Shown: positions 55,802 through 64,000 of the stretch, one piece after another
Layout: the number at the start of each line of letters is the position of its first letter
How positions within the stretch are numbered: position 1 is the stretch's first letter
Source: Shumkonia mesophila
GTDB taxonomy: Bacteria; Pseudomonadota; Alphaproteobacteria; Rhodospirillales; Shumkoniaceae
Assembly (NCBI RefSeq): GCF_026163695.1
Contig: NZ_JAOTID010000001.1
Coordinates: forward strand, 682,001-746,000
DNA: 64,000 nt
Direction of reading: 5' to 3'
The notes under the pieces: generated by a model
Databases searched by the model: none
Seen by the model: only the letters and a program-made list of their open reading frames with translations
Told to the model about the DNA's origin: nothing
Translations under genes and position numbers: made by a program

Positions 55802-58800
55802 ATGACTTTTTCCGGCTTCCCCGAAAGACAAGGGCTGTACGATCCCCGCAACGAGCATGATTCGTGCGGTGTCGGGTTTGTCGTCGACATTAAAAATCGC
55901 AAAAGCCACGCCATCGTCAGCGACGGTCTGCAGATCCTGGTCAACCTCGACCACCGGGGCGCGGTCGGCGCCGATCCCAAGGCCAGCGACGGCGCCGGCA
56001 TTCTGACGCAGATCCCGGACCGCTTCTTCCGCGAGGAGTGCGCCAAGCTCGGCTTCGATCTGCCGCCGGCCGGCGACTATGCCGTCGGCATGCTGTTCCT
56101 GAGCCAGAACGCCAAGACCCGGACCCGCCACGAGGCCACCATCAAGCGGATCTTCGAGGCCGAAGGCCAGAAGGTGCTGGGCTGGCGCGACGTGCCGATC
56201 GATCCTTCCTGCCTGGGCTACAGCGTCAAGCGAAACCAACCCCACATCCGCCAGGTCTTCGTCGCCCGCGGCAAGAACTGTCCCGACCAGGACGCCTTCG
56301 AGCGCAAGCTGTTCGTCGCCCGCAAGCAGGCCCACCACGCCATTTGGGACTACGAGGAGGATCGTACCGAATCGCGCCTCTACATTCCCAGCTTCTCGTC
56401 GCGCACGGTGCTCTACAAGGGCATGCTGATGGCCAACGCCATCGACGTCTTCTATCCCGATCTCAAGGACCCGCGTTTCGAATCGGCCCTGGCCCTGGTC
56501 CATCAGCGGTTTTCGACCAACACCTTCCCGTCGTGGGAACTGGCGCAGCCGTTCCGCTATCTTTGCCACAACGGCGAGATCAACACGCTGCGCGGCAACA
56601 TCAACTGGATGCTGGCCCGGCGCCACAACATGAAGTCGGAGATCCTGGGCGACGACCTGGAGAAGCTGTGGCCGTTGATCGGCGACGGCAACTCGGACTC
56701 GGCCACCTTCGACAACTCGCTCGAACTGCTGGTCGCCGGCGGCTATTCGCTGGCCCACGCCATGATGCTGATGATCCCCGAGGCGTGGGACAACAACCCG
56801 CTGATGAGCAAGAAGCGCAAGGCCTTCTACGAATACTACGCGGCCCTCATCGAGCCGTGGGACGGCCCCGCCGCCGTCGCCTTCACCGACGGCCGCCAGA
56901 TCGGCGCCACGCTGGACCGCAACGGCCTCAGGCCGGCCCGTTACGTGGTGACCGACGACGACAAGGTGATCATGGCTTCCGAGGTCGGCGTGCTGCCGGT
57001 GCCCGAGGAGCGGATCGTCAAGAAGTGGCGGCTGCAGCCGGGCAAGATGTTCCTGATCGATCTGGAGCAGGGGCGCATCGTCGACGACGACGAGATCAAG
57101 GACCAGCTGGCCACGGCCAAGCCCTACCTGCAGTGGCTCAAGTCCACCCAGATCCATGTCGAGGATCTACCCACCGAGGTGGCGGCGATGGCACCCGACG
57201 CCGGCATCCTGCTCGACCGCCAGCAGGCCTTCGGCTACACGCAGGAGGACATCAAGTTCTTCCTGGCGCCGATGGCGGTGGGCGGCCAGGATCCGGTCGG
57301 TTCGATGGGCCGCGACATCCCGCTGGCCGTGCTGTCGCGCCGCTCGAAGTCACTGTTCGACTACTTCAAGCAGAACTTCGCGCAGGTGACCAACCCGCCC
57401 ATCGATCCCATCCGCGAGCAACTGGTCATGTCGCTGGTGTCGCTGATCGGCCCCCGGCCCAATCTGCTCGATCTGGAAAGCGGCGGCGCCCACAAGCGCC
57501 TCGAGGTGCGCTCGCCGATCCTCTCCAACGTCGACCTGGAACGGATCCGCCACATCCACGAGAAGGTGGACAACGCGTTTCGCACCTACACCGTGGACAT
57601 CTGCTATCTGGCCGACCTCGGCGCCCCCGGCATGGAAGAGGCGGTGCGCCGGATCTGCCTGGACGCCCAGAACAAGGTGCTGGCCGGCTACAACATCATC
57701 ATCCTGTCGGACCGCCTGATGGACGCCGACCACGTGGCCGTTCCGTCGCTGCTGGCCGTCGCCGCGGTGCACCACCACCTCATCCGCGAGGGGCTGCGCA
57801 CCGAGGTCGGACTGGTGGTGGAAACCGGCGAGGTCCGCCAGGTTCACGACTTCTGTCTGCTGGGCGGCTATGGCGCCGAGGCGATCAACCCCTACCTGGC
57901 GTTCGAGACGCTGTCGGCGCTGCGGCCGGAGCTGCCGGACACCCTGGACGAGGAGGAGATCCACCACCGCTACGTCAAGGCCATCGAGAAGGGCGTGCTG
58001 AAGGTGATGTCGAAGATGGGCATCTCGACCTTCCAGTCCTATTGCGGGGCCCAGATCTTCGACGCCGTCGGGCTGTCGCAGGATTTCGTCGACGCCTATT
58101 TCACCGGCACCGCGTCGCGCATCGGCGGCATCGGGCTGACCGAGATTGCCGAAGAGACGGTGCGCCGTCACCGCGACGCCTATGGCAACGCCACCATCCT
58201 CAAGGACGCGCTGGACGTCGGCGGCGAAATGGCGTTCCGCCTGCGCGGCGAAGACCACATCTGGACGCCGGAGACCATCTCCAAGCTCCAGCACGCGGTG
58301 CGCGCCAACGACCGCGCGCTGTACCGCGAGTACGCCGACCTGGTGAACCAGCAGAGCCAGCGCCTGATGAACCTGCGCGGGCTGCTGGAGCTGAAGCCGG
58401 CCGACAAGCCGGTACCGCTCGACGAGGTCGAGCCGGTGTCCGAGATCGTCAAGCGCTTCTGCACCGGCGCCATGTCGTTCGGCTCCATTTCGTACGAGGC
58501 CCACACCACGCTGGCCATCGCCATGAATCGGCTGGGCGGCCGCTCCAACACCGGCGAGGGCGGCGAGGAGCCGGAGCGATTCCAGAAGCTTCCCAACGGC
58601 GATTCGCTGCGTTCGGCCATCAAGCAGGTGGCCTCGGGGCGCTTCGGCGTGACCGCCGAATACCTGGTCAACGCCGACGACATGCAGATCAAGATGGCCC
58701 AGGGCGCCAAGCCCGGCGAGGGCGGCCAGCTGCCCGGCCACAAGGTCGACTCGACGATCGCCCACGTCCGCCATTCGACGCCGGGCGTCGGCCTGATCTC

Positions 58801-60424
58801 GCCGCCGCCGCACCACGACATCTATTCGATCGAGGATCTGAAACAGCTCATCTTCGACCTCAAGAACGTCAACCCCGAGGGCACGGTCAGCGTCAAGCTG
58901 GTCTCCGAGGTTGGGGTCGGCACCGTCGCCGCCGGCGTCGCCAAGGCGAAGGCCGACGGCGTGCTGATTTCCGGCCACGAGGGCGGCACCGGCGCCAGCC
59001 CGCTGACCTCGATCATGCATGCCGGCAGCCCGTGGGAAGTCGGCTTGGCCGAGACCCAGCAGACGCTGGTGCTCAACAATCTGCGCGGCCGCATCGCCGT
59101 GCAGGTGGACGGCGGCTTGCGAAGCGGCCGGGACGTCGCCATCGGCGCCCTGCTCGGCGCCGACCAGTTCGGCTTCGCCACCGGCGCCCTGATCAGCCAG
59201 GGCTGCCTGATGATGCGCAAGTGCCATCTGAACACCTGCCCGACCGGCATCGCCACCCAGGACCCGAACCTGCGCAAGCGGTTCATCGGCAAGCCCGAGC
59301 ACGTGGTCAATTTCCTGGTCTTCATCGCCGAGGAATTCCGCGAGATCATGGCGATGATGGGCTTCCGCACGGTCAACGAGATGATCGGGCGCGTCGATCG
59401 CCTGGATACCCGCAAGGCTTCCGACCACTGGAAGGCCCACGGCCTCGACCTGGGACGCCTGCTCCACTATCCCGAGGCTGGCCCCGACGTGGCCCGCTAC
59501 AAGTGCGAGGACCAGGACCACCAGCTGGGAGGGGCTCTCGACCGGCTGCTGATCGAGAAGGCCATGCCGGCCCTGGAGAAGCGGGAGCCGGTGATCATCG
59601 AAACGGCGGTGCGCAACGTCAACCGCACCATCGGCGCCATGCTGTCGGGCGAGGTGGCGAAACGGTACGGCCACAAGGGCCTGCCCGAAGACACCATCGT
59701 CATCAAGGCGAAGGGCACGGCCGGCCAGAGCCTGGGCGCCTGGCTGGCGCACGGGATCACCATCGAGCTCGAGGGCGACGCCAACGACTATGTCGGCAAG
59801 GGCCTGAGCGGCGGCCGGCTGGTGGTGCGGCCGCCGTCCGACAGCCGGCTCAAGCCGGAGGACAATATCATCATCGGCAATACCGTCCTCTACGGGGCGA
59901 TTTCCGGTGAATGCTATTTCCGTGGCGTTGCCGGCGAGCGGTTCTGCGTGCGCAACTCGGGCGCCATCGCGGTGGTCGAGGGTGCCGGCGATCACGGCTG
60001 CGAATACATGACCGGCGGCGTCGCCGTCGTTCTCGGCAAGACCGGCCGCAACTTCGCCGCCGGCATGAGCGGCGGCGTGGCCTACGTTTTCGACGAGGAC
60101 GGCACCTTCGAGCGCCGCTGCAACACCGAGATGGTGACGCTCGAATCCATTCCCGAAGACGAGATGCTGCCCGACACCATCAGCCGCGAACACCTGTTCG
60201 CCGACATGCTGGGCGACGACGCGCCGCGCCTGAAGTGGATTCTCAAGCGTCATCTGAACTATACCGGCAGCGAGCGTGCCCGCGAGATCCTGGAGAACTG
60301 GGAGGATAGCCTGCCCAAGTTCGTCAAGGTTCTGCCCACCGACTACCGGGAGGCGCTCCAGAAGATCCGAATGGGAGGGTTGCGACCGAGAGAGAGGGCG
60401 GGCGACAGCCCCCAGGAGAAGTGA
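55802..60424 (+). CDS. gltB: Glutamate synthase large subunit
   Basis: 1540 aa. Transfers the amide nitrogen of glutamine to 2-oxoglutarate, giving two glutamates. The N-terminal Ntn amidotransferase domain matures by removal of residues 1-21, exposing Cys22 ([14 protein letters not shown]). The central and FMN domains follow ([30 protein letters not shown]). The [3Fe-4S] cysteines are in [11 protein letters not shown] and the preceding CLMMRKC. A C-terminal GXGXG beta-helix closes the protein. The start [15 protein letters not shown] gives a propeptide of family-like length. gltD follows six bases after its stop. Confidence 0.97.
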   Translation: MTFSGFPERQGLYDPRNEHDSCGVGFVVDIKNRKSHAIVSDGLQILVNLDHRGAVGADPKASDGAGILTQIPDRFFREECAKLGFDLPPAGDYAVGMLFLSQNAKTRTRHEATIKRIFEAEGQKVLGWRDVPIDPSCLGYSVKRNQPHIRQVFVARGKNCPDQDAFERKLFVARKQAHHAIWDYEEDRTESRLYIPSFSSRTVLYKGMLMANAIDVFYPDLKDPRFESALALVHQRFSTNTFPSWELAQPFRYLCHNGEINTLRGNINWMLARRHNMKSEILGDDLEKLWPLIGDGNSDSATFDNSLELLVAGGYSLAHAMMLMIPEAWDNNPLMSKKRKAFYEYYAALIEPWDGPAAVAFTDGRQIGATLDRNGLRPARYVVTDDDKVIMASEVGVLPVPEERIVKKWRLQPGKMFLIDLEQGRIVDDDEIKDQLATAKPYLQWLKSTQIHVEDLPTEVAAMAPDAGILLDRQQAFGYTQEDIKFFLAPMAVGGQDPVGSMGRDIPLAVLSRRSKSLFDYFKQNFAQVTNPPIDPIREQLVMSLVSLIGPRPNLLDLESGGAHKRLEVRSPILSNVDLERIRHIHEKVDNAFRTYTVDICYLADLGAPGMEEAVRRICLDAQNKVLAGYNIIILSDRLMDADHVAVPSLLAVAAVHHHLIREGLRTEVGLVVETGEVRQVHDFCLLGGYGAEAINPYLAFETLSALRPELPDTLDEEEIHHRYVKAIEKGVLKVMSKMGISTFQSYCGAQIFDAVGLSQDFVDAYFTGTASRIGGIGLTEIAEETVRRHRDAYGNATILKDALDVGGEMAFRLRGEDHIWTPETISKLQHAVRANDRALYREYADLVNQQSQRLMNLRGLLELKPADKPVPLDEVEPVSEIVKRFCTGAMSFGSISYEAHTTLAIAMNRLGGRSNTGEGGEEPERFQKLPNGDSLRSAIKQVASGRFGVTAEYLVNADDMQIKMAQGAKPGEGGQLPGHKVDSTIAHVRHSTPGVGLISPPPHHDIYSIEDLKQLIFDLKNVNPEGTVSVKLVSEVGVGTVAAGVAKAKADGVLISGHEGGTGASPLTSIMHAGSPWEVGLAETQQTLVLNNLRGRIAVQVDGGLRSGRDVAIGALLGADQFGFATGALISQGCLMMRKCHLNTCPTGIATQDPNLRKRFIGKPEHVVNFLVFIAEEFREIMAMMGFRTVNEMIGRVDRLDTRKASDHWKAHGLDLGRLLHYPEAGPDVARYKCEDQDHQLGGALDRLLIEKAMPALEKREPVIIETAVRNVNRTIGAMLSGEVAKRYGHKGLPEDTIVIKAKGTAGQSLGAWLAHGITIELEGDANDYVGKGLSGGRLVVRPPSDSRLKPEDNIIIGNTVLYGAISGECYFRGVAGERFCVRNSGAIAVVEGAGDHGCEYMTGGVAVVLGKTGRNFAAGMSGGVAYVFDEDGTFERRCNTEMVTLESIPEDEMLPDTISREHLFADMLGDDAPRLKWILKRHLNYTGSERAREILENWEDSLPKFVKVLPTDYREALQKIRMGGLRPRERAGDSPQEK

Positions 60425-60430
60425 TCACTC

Positions 60431-61873
60431 ATGGGTAAGCCAACTGGATTTGTCGAGTTTCGACGGCAGGACCATGCCTACGAGCCGGCCAGCGACCGCA
60501 TCCGCCATTTCGAGGAGTTCATCCTCCCGATGGAGGACAGCGACGCCAGCCGCCAGGGTGCGCGCTGCATGGATTGCGGCATCCCCTTTTGTCACTCGGG
60601 ATGTCCGGTCAACAACATCATCCCCGAGTGGAACGATCTGGTGTACCGGAACCGTTGGCGCGAGGCGTCCGACGTCCTGCACTCGACCAACAACTTCCCG
60701 GAATTCACCGGCCGCGTCTGCCCGGCGCCGTGCGAGCAGGCCTGCACGCTGAACCTGAACAGCGAGCCGGTCACCATCAAGACCATCGAGTGCTCGATCG
60801 TCGACAAGGCCTGGAAGGAAGGATGGATTCGGCCGCTGATCCCGACCCACCGTTCCGGCAAGCGGGTGGCCGTGGTCGGTTCCGGCCCGTCCGGCATGGC
60901 CTGCGCCCAGCAGCTGGCCCGGGCCGGCCATCGCGTCATCGTCTTCGAGAAGAACGCCAGGGCCGGCGGGCTGCTGCGCTATGGCATTCCCGACTTCAAG
61001 ATGAACAAGCGGCTGATCGACCGCCGCATGGGCCAGATGCAGGCCGAGGGCGTGCGCTTCCTGCCCGGCGTCCACGTCGGAGTCACCTTTCCGGCCGAGC
61101 AGCTGCTCAAGGACTATGACGCGGTAGTGCTGGCCGGCGGTTCCGAAAAGCCGCGCGACCTGCCGGTACCGGGCCGCGAGCTGCGCGGCATCCACTACGC
61201 CATGGAGTTCCTGACCCAGCAGAACAAGCGGATCGCCCACGAATACCTGCGCAACCTGGAGCCCATCACCGCCCAGGACAAGCGGGTGATCGTGCTGGGC
61301 GGCGGCGATACCGGGTCGGACTGCATCGGCACCTCGGTCCGTCAGGGCGCCCGCTGGGTGACCCAATTCGAGATCCTGCCGCAGCCGCCGGCCCAGGAAA
61401 ACAAGCTGATGACCTGGCCCAACTGGCCGTTGAAGCTGATGACCTCGTCCTCCCAGGAAGAGGGCTGCCGGCGCGAGTGGACGGTGGCCACCAAGCGCTT
61501 CCTGGGCGAGGACGGTCGCGTCACCGGGCTCGAGGCGGTGCGCGTCGAATGGCGCAAGGACGACAGCGGCCGCATGGTCATGGAAGAGGTGCCGGGCAGC
61601 ACCTTCGTGGTCAAGGCCGACCTCGTGCTGCTGGCCATGGGCTTCGTCCATCCGGTCCACGAGGGGATGCTCAAGGAAATCGGCATCGGCCTCAACGCCC
61701 GGGGCAATGTCGACGCCAACACCCAGGACTATCGCACCAGCGTGGACAAGGTGTTCGCCGCCGGCGACATGCGGCGCGGCCAGTCCCTGGTGGTGTGGGC
61801 GATCCGCGAGGGGCGCCAGTGCGCCCGCGCCGTCGACGAATACCTGATGGGGACCACCGTTCTTCCCCGCTAG
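60431..61873 (+). CDS. gltD: Glutamate synthase small subunit
   Basis: 480 aa. Carries electrons from NADPH via FAD to GltB. The N-terminal cysteine clusters for two [4Fe-4S] centres are [15 protein letters not shown] and CPAPCEQAC. The FAD dinucleotide motif is [17 protein letters not shown] and the NADPH motif [15 protein letters not shown]. The C-terminal FAD-contact [18 protein letters not shown] is complete. AGGAG stands about 14 bases before the ATG, near the gltB end, so the two are co-transcribed. Confidence 0.97.
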   Translation: MGKPTGFVEFRRQDHAYEPASDRIRHFEEFILPMEDSDASRQGARCMDCGIPFCHSGCPVNNIIPEWNDLVYRNRWREASDVLHSTNNFPEFTGRVCPAPCEQACTLNLNSEPVTIKTIECSIVDKAWKEGWIRPLIPTHRSGKRVAVVGSGPSGMACAQQLARAGHRVIVFEKNARAGGLLRYGIPDFKMNKRLIDRRMGQMQAEGVRFLPGVHVGVTFPAEQLLKDYDAVVLAGGSEKPRDLPVPGRELRGIHYAMEFLTQQNKRIAHEYLRNLEPITAQDKRVIVLGGGDTGSDCIGTSVRQGARWVTQFEILPQPPAQENKLMTWPNWPLKLMTSSSQEEGCRREWTVATKRFLGEDGRVTGLEAVRVEWRKDDSGRMVMEEVPGSTFVVKADLVLLAMGFVHPVHEGMLKEIGIGLNARGNVDANTQDYRTSVDKVFAAGDMRRGQSLVVWAIREGRQCARAVDEYLMGTTVLPR

Positions 61874-61898
61874 GCCACGCGGTCGCCCCGTCTCGCGC

Positions 61899-61926
61899 CT
61901 TCCCAAGCCAAATGAGGCTTGGGGAG
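61899..61926 (+). other. Hairpin between gltD and the UppP-like gene
   Basis: CTTCCCAAGCC (61899-61909) and GGCTTGGGGAG (61916-61926) form an 11-bp stem with one G-T pair and a six-base loop, 26 bases after gltD. No T-run follows, so it may be a weak terminator or an mRNA-stabilising structure rather than a full stop. Confidence 0.45.
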
Positions 61927-61965
61927 AAACGCGCGGGATGCTATAAATCCGCAACATGTCGGGGC

Positions 61966-62787
61966 ATGAAGACCGTGGATATTCTACATGTTGCGGTGTT
62001 GGCCCTCGTCCAGGGGGTTACTGAATTCCTGCCGGTCGGTTCGTCGGCCGATCTGGCGGTGGTATCCCCGCTAGCCGGATGGCTGAACCGGGGGCCGGCC
62101 ATCGAACTGGCTGTCCATCTGGGCGTGCTGGGCGCCGTGGCGGCCTATCTGTGGCGCGACCTGTGGGCGATGGCGGTGGGGGTTTTCCGCTATTTCACCG
62201 GCCGGCGCGGCGGCGCCAGCGGGGTGCGTCTGGCCTTTCAGTTGGCGATCGCCACCCTTCCCCTCATCGCCGCCGGCTTTTTGTTCGAGCGCTATCTGCC
62301 GGGCGGCATCGCCAGCGTGCGGGTGGTGGGGTGGTCGATGCTGGGCTTCGGCATCGCCCTTTTCATGGCCGACCATTCCGGCATGACCATCCGCCGGGTC
62401 GAACACCTGGCGCTCAGCGACGCCGTGGTCATCGGCATCGCCCAGATGGCGGCTCTGGTGCCCGGGGCCGGCCGCCCGGTCGTCACCATGCTGGCTGCCC
62501 GCCTGCTGGGGTTCGAGCGGATCGACGCCGCGCGTTTCTCGATGCTGCTGTCCATTCCGGCCCTGCTCGGCCTCGTCGTCGTCAAGGGGATCGGCCTGGT
62601 GTCGTTGCCGGACGGCCAGATCTCCGGCGCCGCCGTCATGGCCGCCCTTCTCAGCTTCGTGGCGGCGCTGATCGCCATTGCTGTGCTGATGGCCTGGCTT
62701 CGGCGCTCCACCTTCGCGCCCTTTGTCATCTACCGCGTGGCGGTGGGCATCGCCCTGCTCGCTCTCGGCTACGGCTGGGGCCTCTGA
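61966..62787 (+). CDS. Divergent UppP/BacA-like membrane protein (undecaprenyl-diphosphatase family)
   Basis: 273 aa, about seven to eight hydrophobic helices. N-terminal VQGVTEFLPVGSSADLAVV is clearly UppP-like: the E/QxxxE pair is kept as Q and E. However, the SSxGH motif is GSSAD (His replaced by Asp), and the second motif PGxSRSG is PGAGRPV, keeping only the Arg. In E. coli UppP the residues at these places are needed for undecaprenyl pyrophosphate dephosphorylation. So activity is uncertain, and the protein may have another substrate. It follows gltBD after 92 bases. No strong ribosome-binding site is visible. Confidence 0.8.
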   Translation: MKTVDILHVAVLALVQGVTEFLPVGSSADLAVVSPLAGWLNRGPAIELAVHLGVLGAVAAYLWRDLWAMAVGVFRYFTGRRGGASGVRLAFQLAIATLPLIAAGFLFERYLPGGIASVRVVGWSMLGFGIALFMADHSGMTIRRVEHLALSDAVVIGIAQMAALVPGAGRPVVTMLAARLLGFERIDAARFSMLLSIPALLGLVVVKGIGLVSLPDGQISGAAVMAALLSFVAALIAIAVLMAWLRRSTFAPFVIYRVAVGIALLALGYGWGL

Positions 62788-62796
62788 CGTCTCTTT

Positions 62797-63732
62797 TCAG
62801 TATCCGCGCGTGACGTCCACCAGGTGGCGCGGCATCCCTCCTGACAGCAGCCGCCTGACGTCGACGGCGATTTCAGCCGCCGCCGTGCGCGGCGTCGTAT
62901 GGCTGGCGACGTGGGGCGTGACGATGACCTTGGGGTGGTGCCAGAACGGATGGTCCGCTTTCAAGGGCTCGTGGCGGAAGGCGTCGAGCAGGGCCATCGA
63001 GAGGTGGCCCGAATCGAGGGCCGCCAGCAGGTCGGCCTCGATGATGTGGCCGCCCCGGGCCAGGCTGATCAGGAAGGCCCCCCGCGGCAACGCCGCCAGG
63101 GTCTCGGCGTTGACGATGCCCCGCGTTTCGGGGGTCAGCGGCAACAGCACGACCAGGATCTCGGTGCGCTTCAGGAAATCCGAAAGCCGCCCGGCGCCGG
63201 CGAAGGTCTCGACGCCGGCCAGCGATTTCGCAAGCGCGTCCCAGCCGGCGACCGCGAAGCCCAGGGAGGCGAGCTTAAGCGCGGCGTCGCTGCCCAGCAC
63301 GCCAAGTCCCATGATGCCGACCCGTCTTTCCGCCGCCTCGGGATAGGCCACCGGATGCCACTCGGCCCGTCCCTGCAGGGCGGCGTAGCGGTGCAGCCCG
63401 CGGTGGAAGTGCAGCACCCAGTGGATGGCGAAGTGGGTCATGTCGACGCCGAGCAGCGGGTCGACCATGCGGGCCAGCGGGATGTGGCGGGGAAAGGTGG
63501 GATCGCCGAGCAGGGAATCGACGCCGGCCCACAACGACAGCACGGCCTTGAGGTTGGGCAGCCCGGCCAGCACGCCCGGCGCCGGGACCGCGATGACGGC
63601 AATCTCGATGTCGGCCGGATCGCCGACGGCGTCGGGCCACACCCGGATGTCCTGGTCGGGCAGATGGCCCTTCAGCAGCGGCAGGTAGTCCTCGGCGTCG
63701 CCGGCGTGCGTGCTCATGAACAGAATGGCCAT
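62797..63732 (-). CDS. Glyoxylate/hydroxypyruvate reductase A-type 2-hydroxyacid dehydrogenase
   Basis: 311 aa NAD(P)H-dependent reductase, GhrA-like. The Rossmann motif is VGIMGLGVLGSDAALKL; catalytic residues are Arg in SLARGGHIIE, Glu in LDAFRHEPLK and His in VTPHVASHT. MSLWAGVD-like LSLWAGVDSLLGD is characteristic of the GhrA group, which reduces glyoxylate and hydroxypyruvate. It converges on the UppP-like gene with nine bases between stops. GGGGAGAAACGCC precedes the ATG. Confidence 0.88.
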   Translation of the reverse strand: MAILFMSTHAGDAEDYLPLLKGHLPDQDIRVWPDAVGDPADIEIAVIAVPAPGVLAGLPNLKAVLSLWAGVDSLLGDPTFPRHIPLARMVDPLLGVDMTHFAIHWVLHFHRGLHRYAALQGRAEWHPVAYPEAAERRVGIMGLGVLGSDAALKLASLGFAVAGWDALAKSLAGVETFAGAGRLSDFLKRTEILVVLLPLTPETRGIVNAETLAALPRGAFLISLARGGHIIEADLLAALDSGHLSMALLDAFRHEPLKADHPFWHHPKVIVTPHVASHTTPRTAAAEIAVDVRRLLSGGMPRHLVDVTRGY

Positions 63733-63776
63733 GCGGCGTTTCTCCCCGTCTTGCGATGATGGCGTCGGGGGCGACT

Positions 63777-64000
63777 TTAGGTGGCGACGACGCCGCTGTC
63801 ATCGGCCTTGAGGTCGAAGGCGGCGGCCATCAGGGCGCGCGTGTAGGGCTGCTTGGGATCGGCGAACACGGCGTCGGCCCGTCCCGACTCGACCACTTGG
63901 CCGCGGCGCATGACGATGACGTCGTGGGCCAGCGCGCGCACCACCTTGAGGTCGTGGCTGATGAACACGTAGGCGATGCCGTGGCGCCGCTGAAGGTCGC
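63777..64000 (-). CDS. Peptide-type ABC transporter ATP-binding protein (C-terminal end only)
   Basis: The last 73 codons before the right edge; the gene begins beyond the window. The readable part DLQRRHGIAYVFISHDLKVV contains the H-loop His, followed by IVMRRGQVVESGRADAVF and DPKQPYTRALMAAAF. The last is the hallmark of oligopeptide/dipeptide (and YejF-type) ABC ATPases. The signature and Walker motifs are outside the window. Energises import of peptides or related compounds at the inner membrane; the exact substrate is unknown. Confidence 0.88.
   Translation of the reverse strand, partial: DLQRRHGIAYVFISHDLKVVRALAHDVIVMRRGQVVESGRADAVFADPKQPYTRALMAAAFDLKADDSGVVAT

Noticed and set aside
57350-60253. 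Long open frame (about 967 codons) on the minus strand inside gltB
   Set aside because: Mirror-frame artefact of the GC-rich gltB gene; the sense strand carries every glutamate synthase motif.

Overview
The window is a stretch of GC-rich chromosome from an alphaproteobacterium, most likely of the Rhodospirillales. Evidence for this: a one-component Rrf2-suf operon; the trpF-trpB-trpA-accD-folC cluster; the tsaE-amgK-murU-addB-addA-trxA order; a DivL-type tyrosine 'histidine kinase'; and the chvI-chvG-hprK-rapZ-EIIA-HPr-EI block divergent from pckA. Nearly all of it is core housekeeping DNA. I see no insertion sequence, phage gene, CRISPR array or integrase.

Layout. (1) 1-5968, minus strand: Fe-S cluster assembly operon in transcription order Rrf2 regulator, sufB, sufC, sufD, sufS, sufU, sufT (sufT runs off the left edge). 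(2) 6149-9083, plus: korA-korB, a two-subunit 2-oxoacid:ferredoxin oxidoreductase divergent from suf and itself Fe-S dependent. (3) 9104-13677, minus: a cyclic-nucleotide-binding-domain protein of unknown role and a pair of soluble sensor kinases. (4) 13948-16183: a 1-Cys peroxiredoxin, a Nudix hydrolase and a DUF1194 von Willebrand-type protein. (5) 16350-20180, plus: a 2-hydroxyacid dehydrogenase followed by a TAXI-type TRAP transporter (binding protein plus fused permease), ended by a strong hairpin next to tRNA-Ala(GGC).

(6) 20451-26923: a TIGR02300 zinc-ribbon protein, then aroA-cmk-rpsA-sppA-ihfB-lapA-like. (7) 26949-33292, plus: pyrF-trpF, trpB-trpA-accD-folC and a GNAT acetyltransferase, mostly with 1-4 base overlaps. 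(8) 33362-44925, minus: divL, tsaE, amgK, murU, addB, addA, trxA, covering cell-cycle signalling, tRNA t6A modification, peptidoglycan sugar recycling, double-strand-break repair and redox.

(9) 45056-52924, minus: chvI-chvG two-component system, hprK, rapZ, EIIA(Man), HPr and enzyme I (a phosphotransfer chain with no sugar permease), then ahcY behind its own promoter. (10) 53371-63732: pckA, a small membrane coiled-coil protein, gltB-gltD (glutamate synthase), a divergent UppP-like membrane protein and a GhrA-type dehydrogenase. The right edge holds the C-terminal end of a peptide-type ABC ATPase.

The best second-look items are the DivL-like kinase whose phospho-acceptor histidine is tyrosine, the UppP homologue that has lost two family motifs, a perfect palindrome inside the predicted ahcY promoter, a 13-bp hairpin between the divergent suf and kor operons, the apparent CTG start of folC, and the cNMP-domain orphan. 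I did not find a clearly new multi-gene system.
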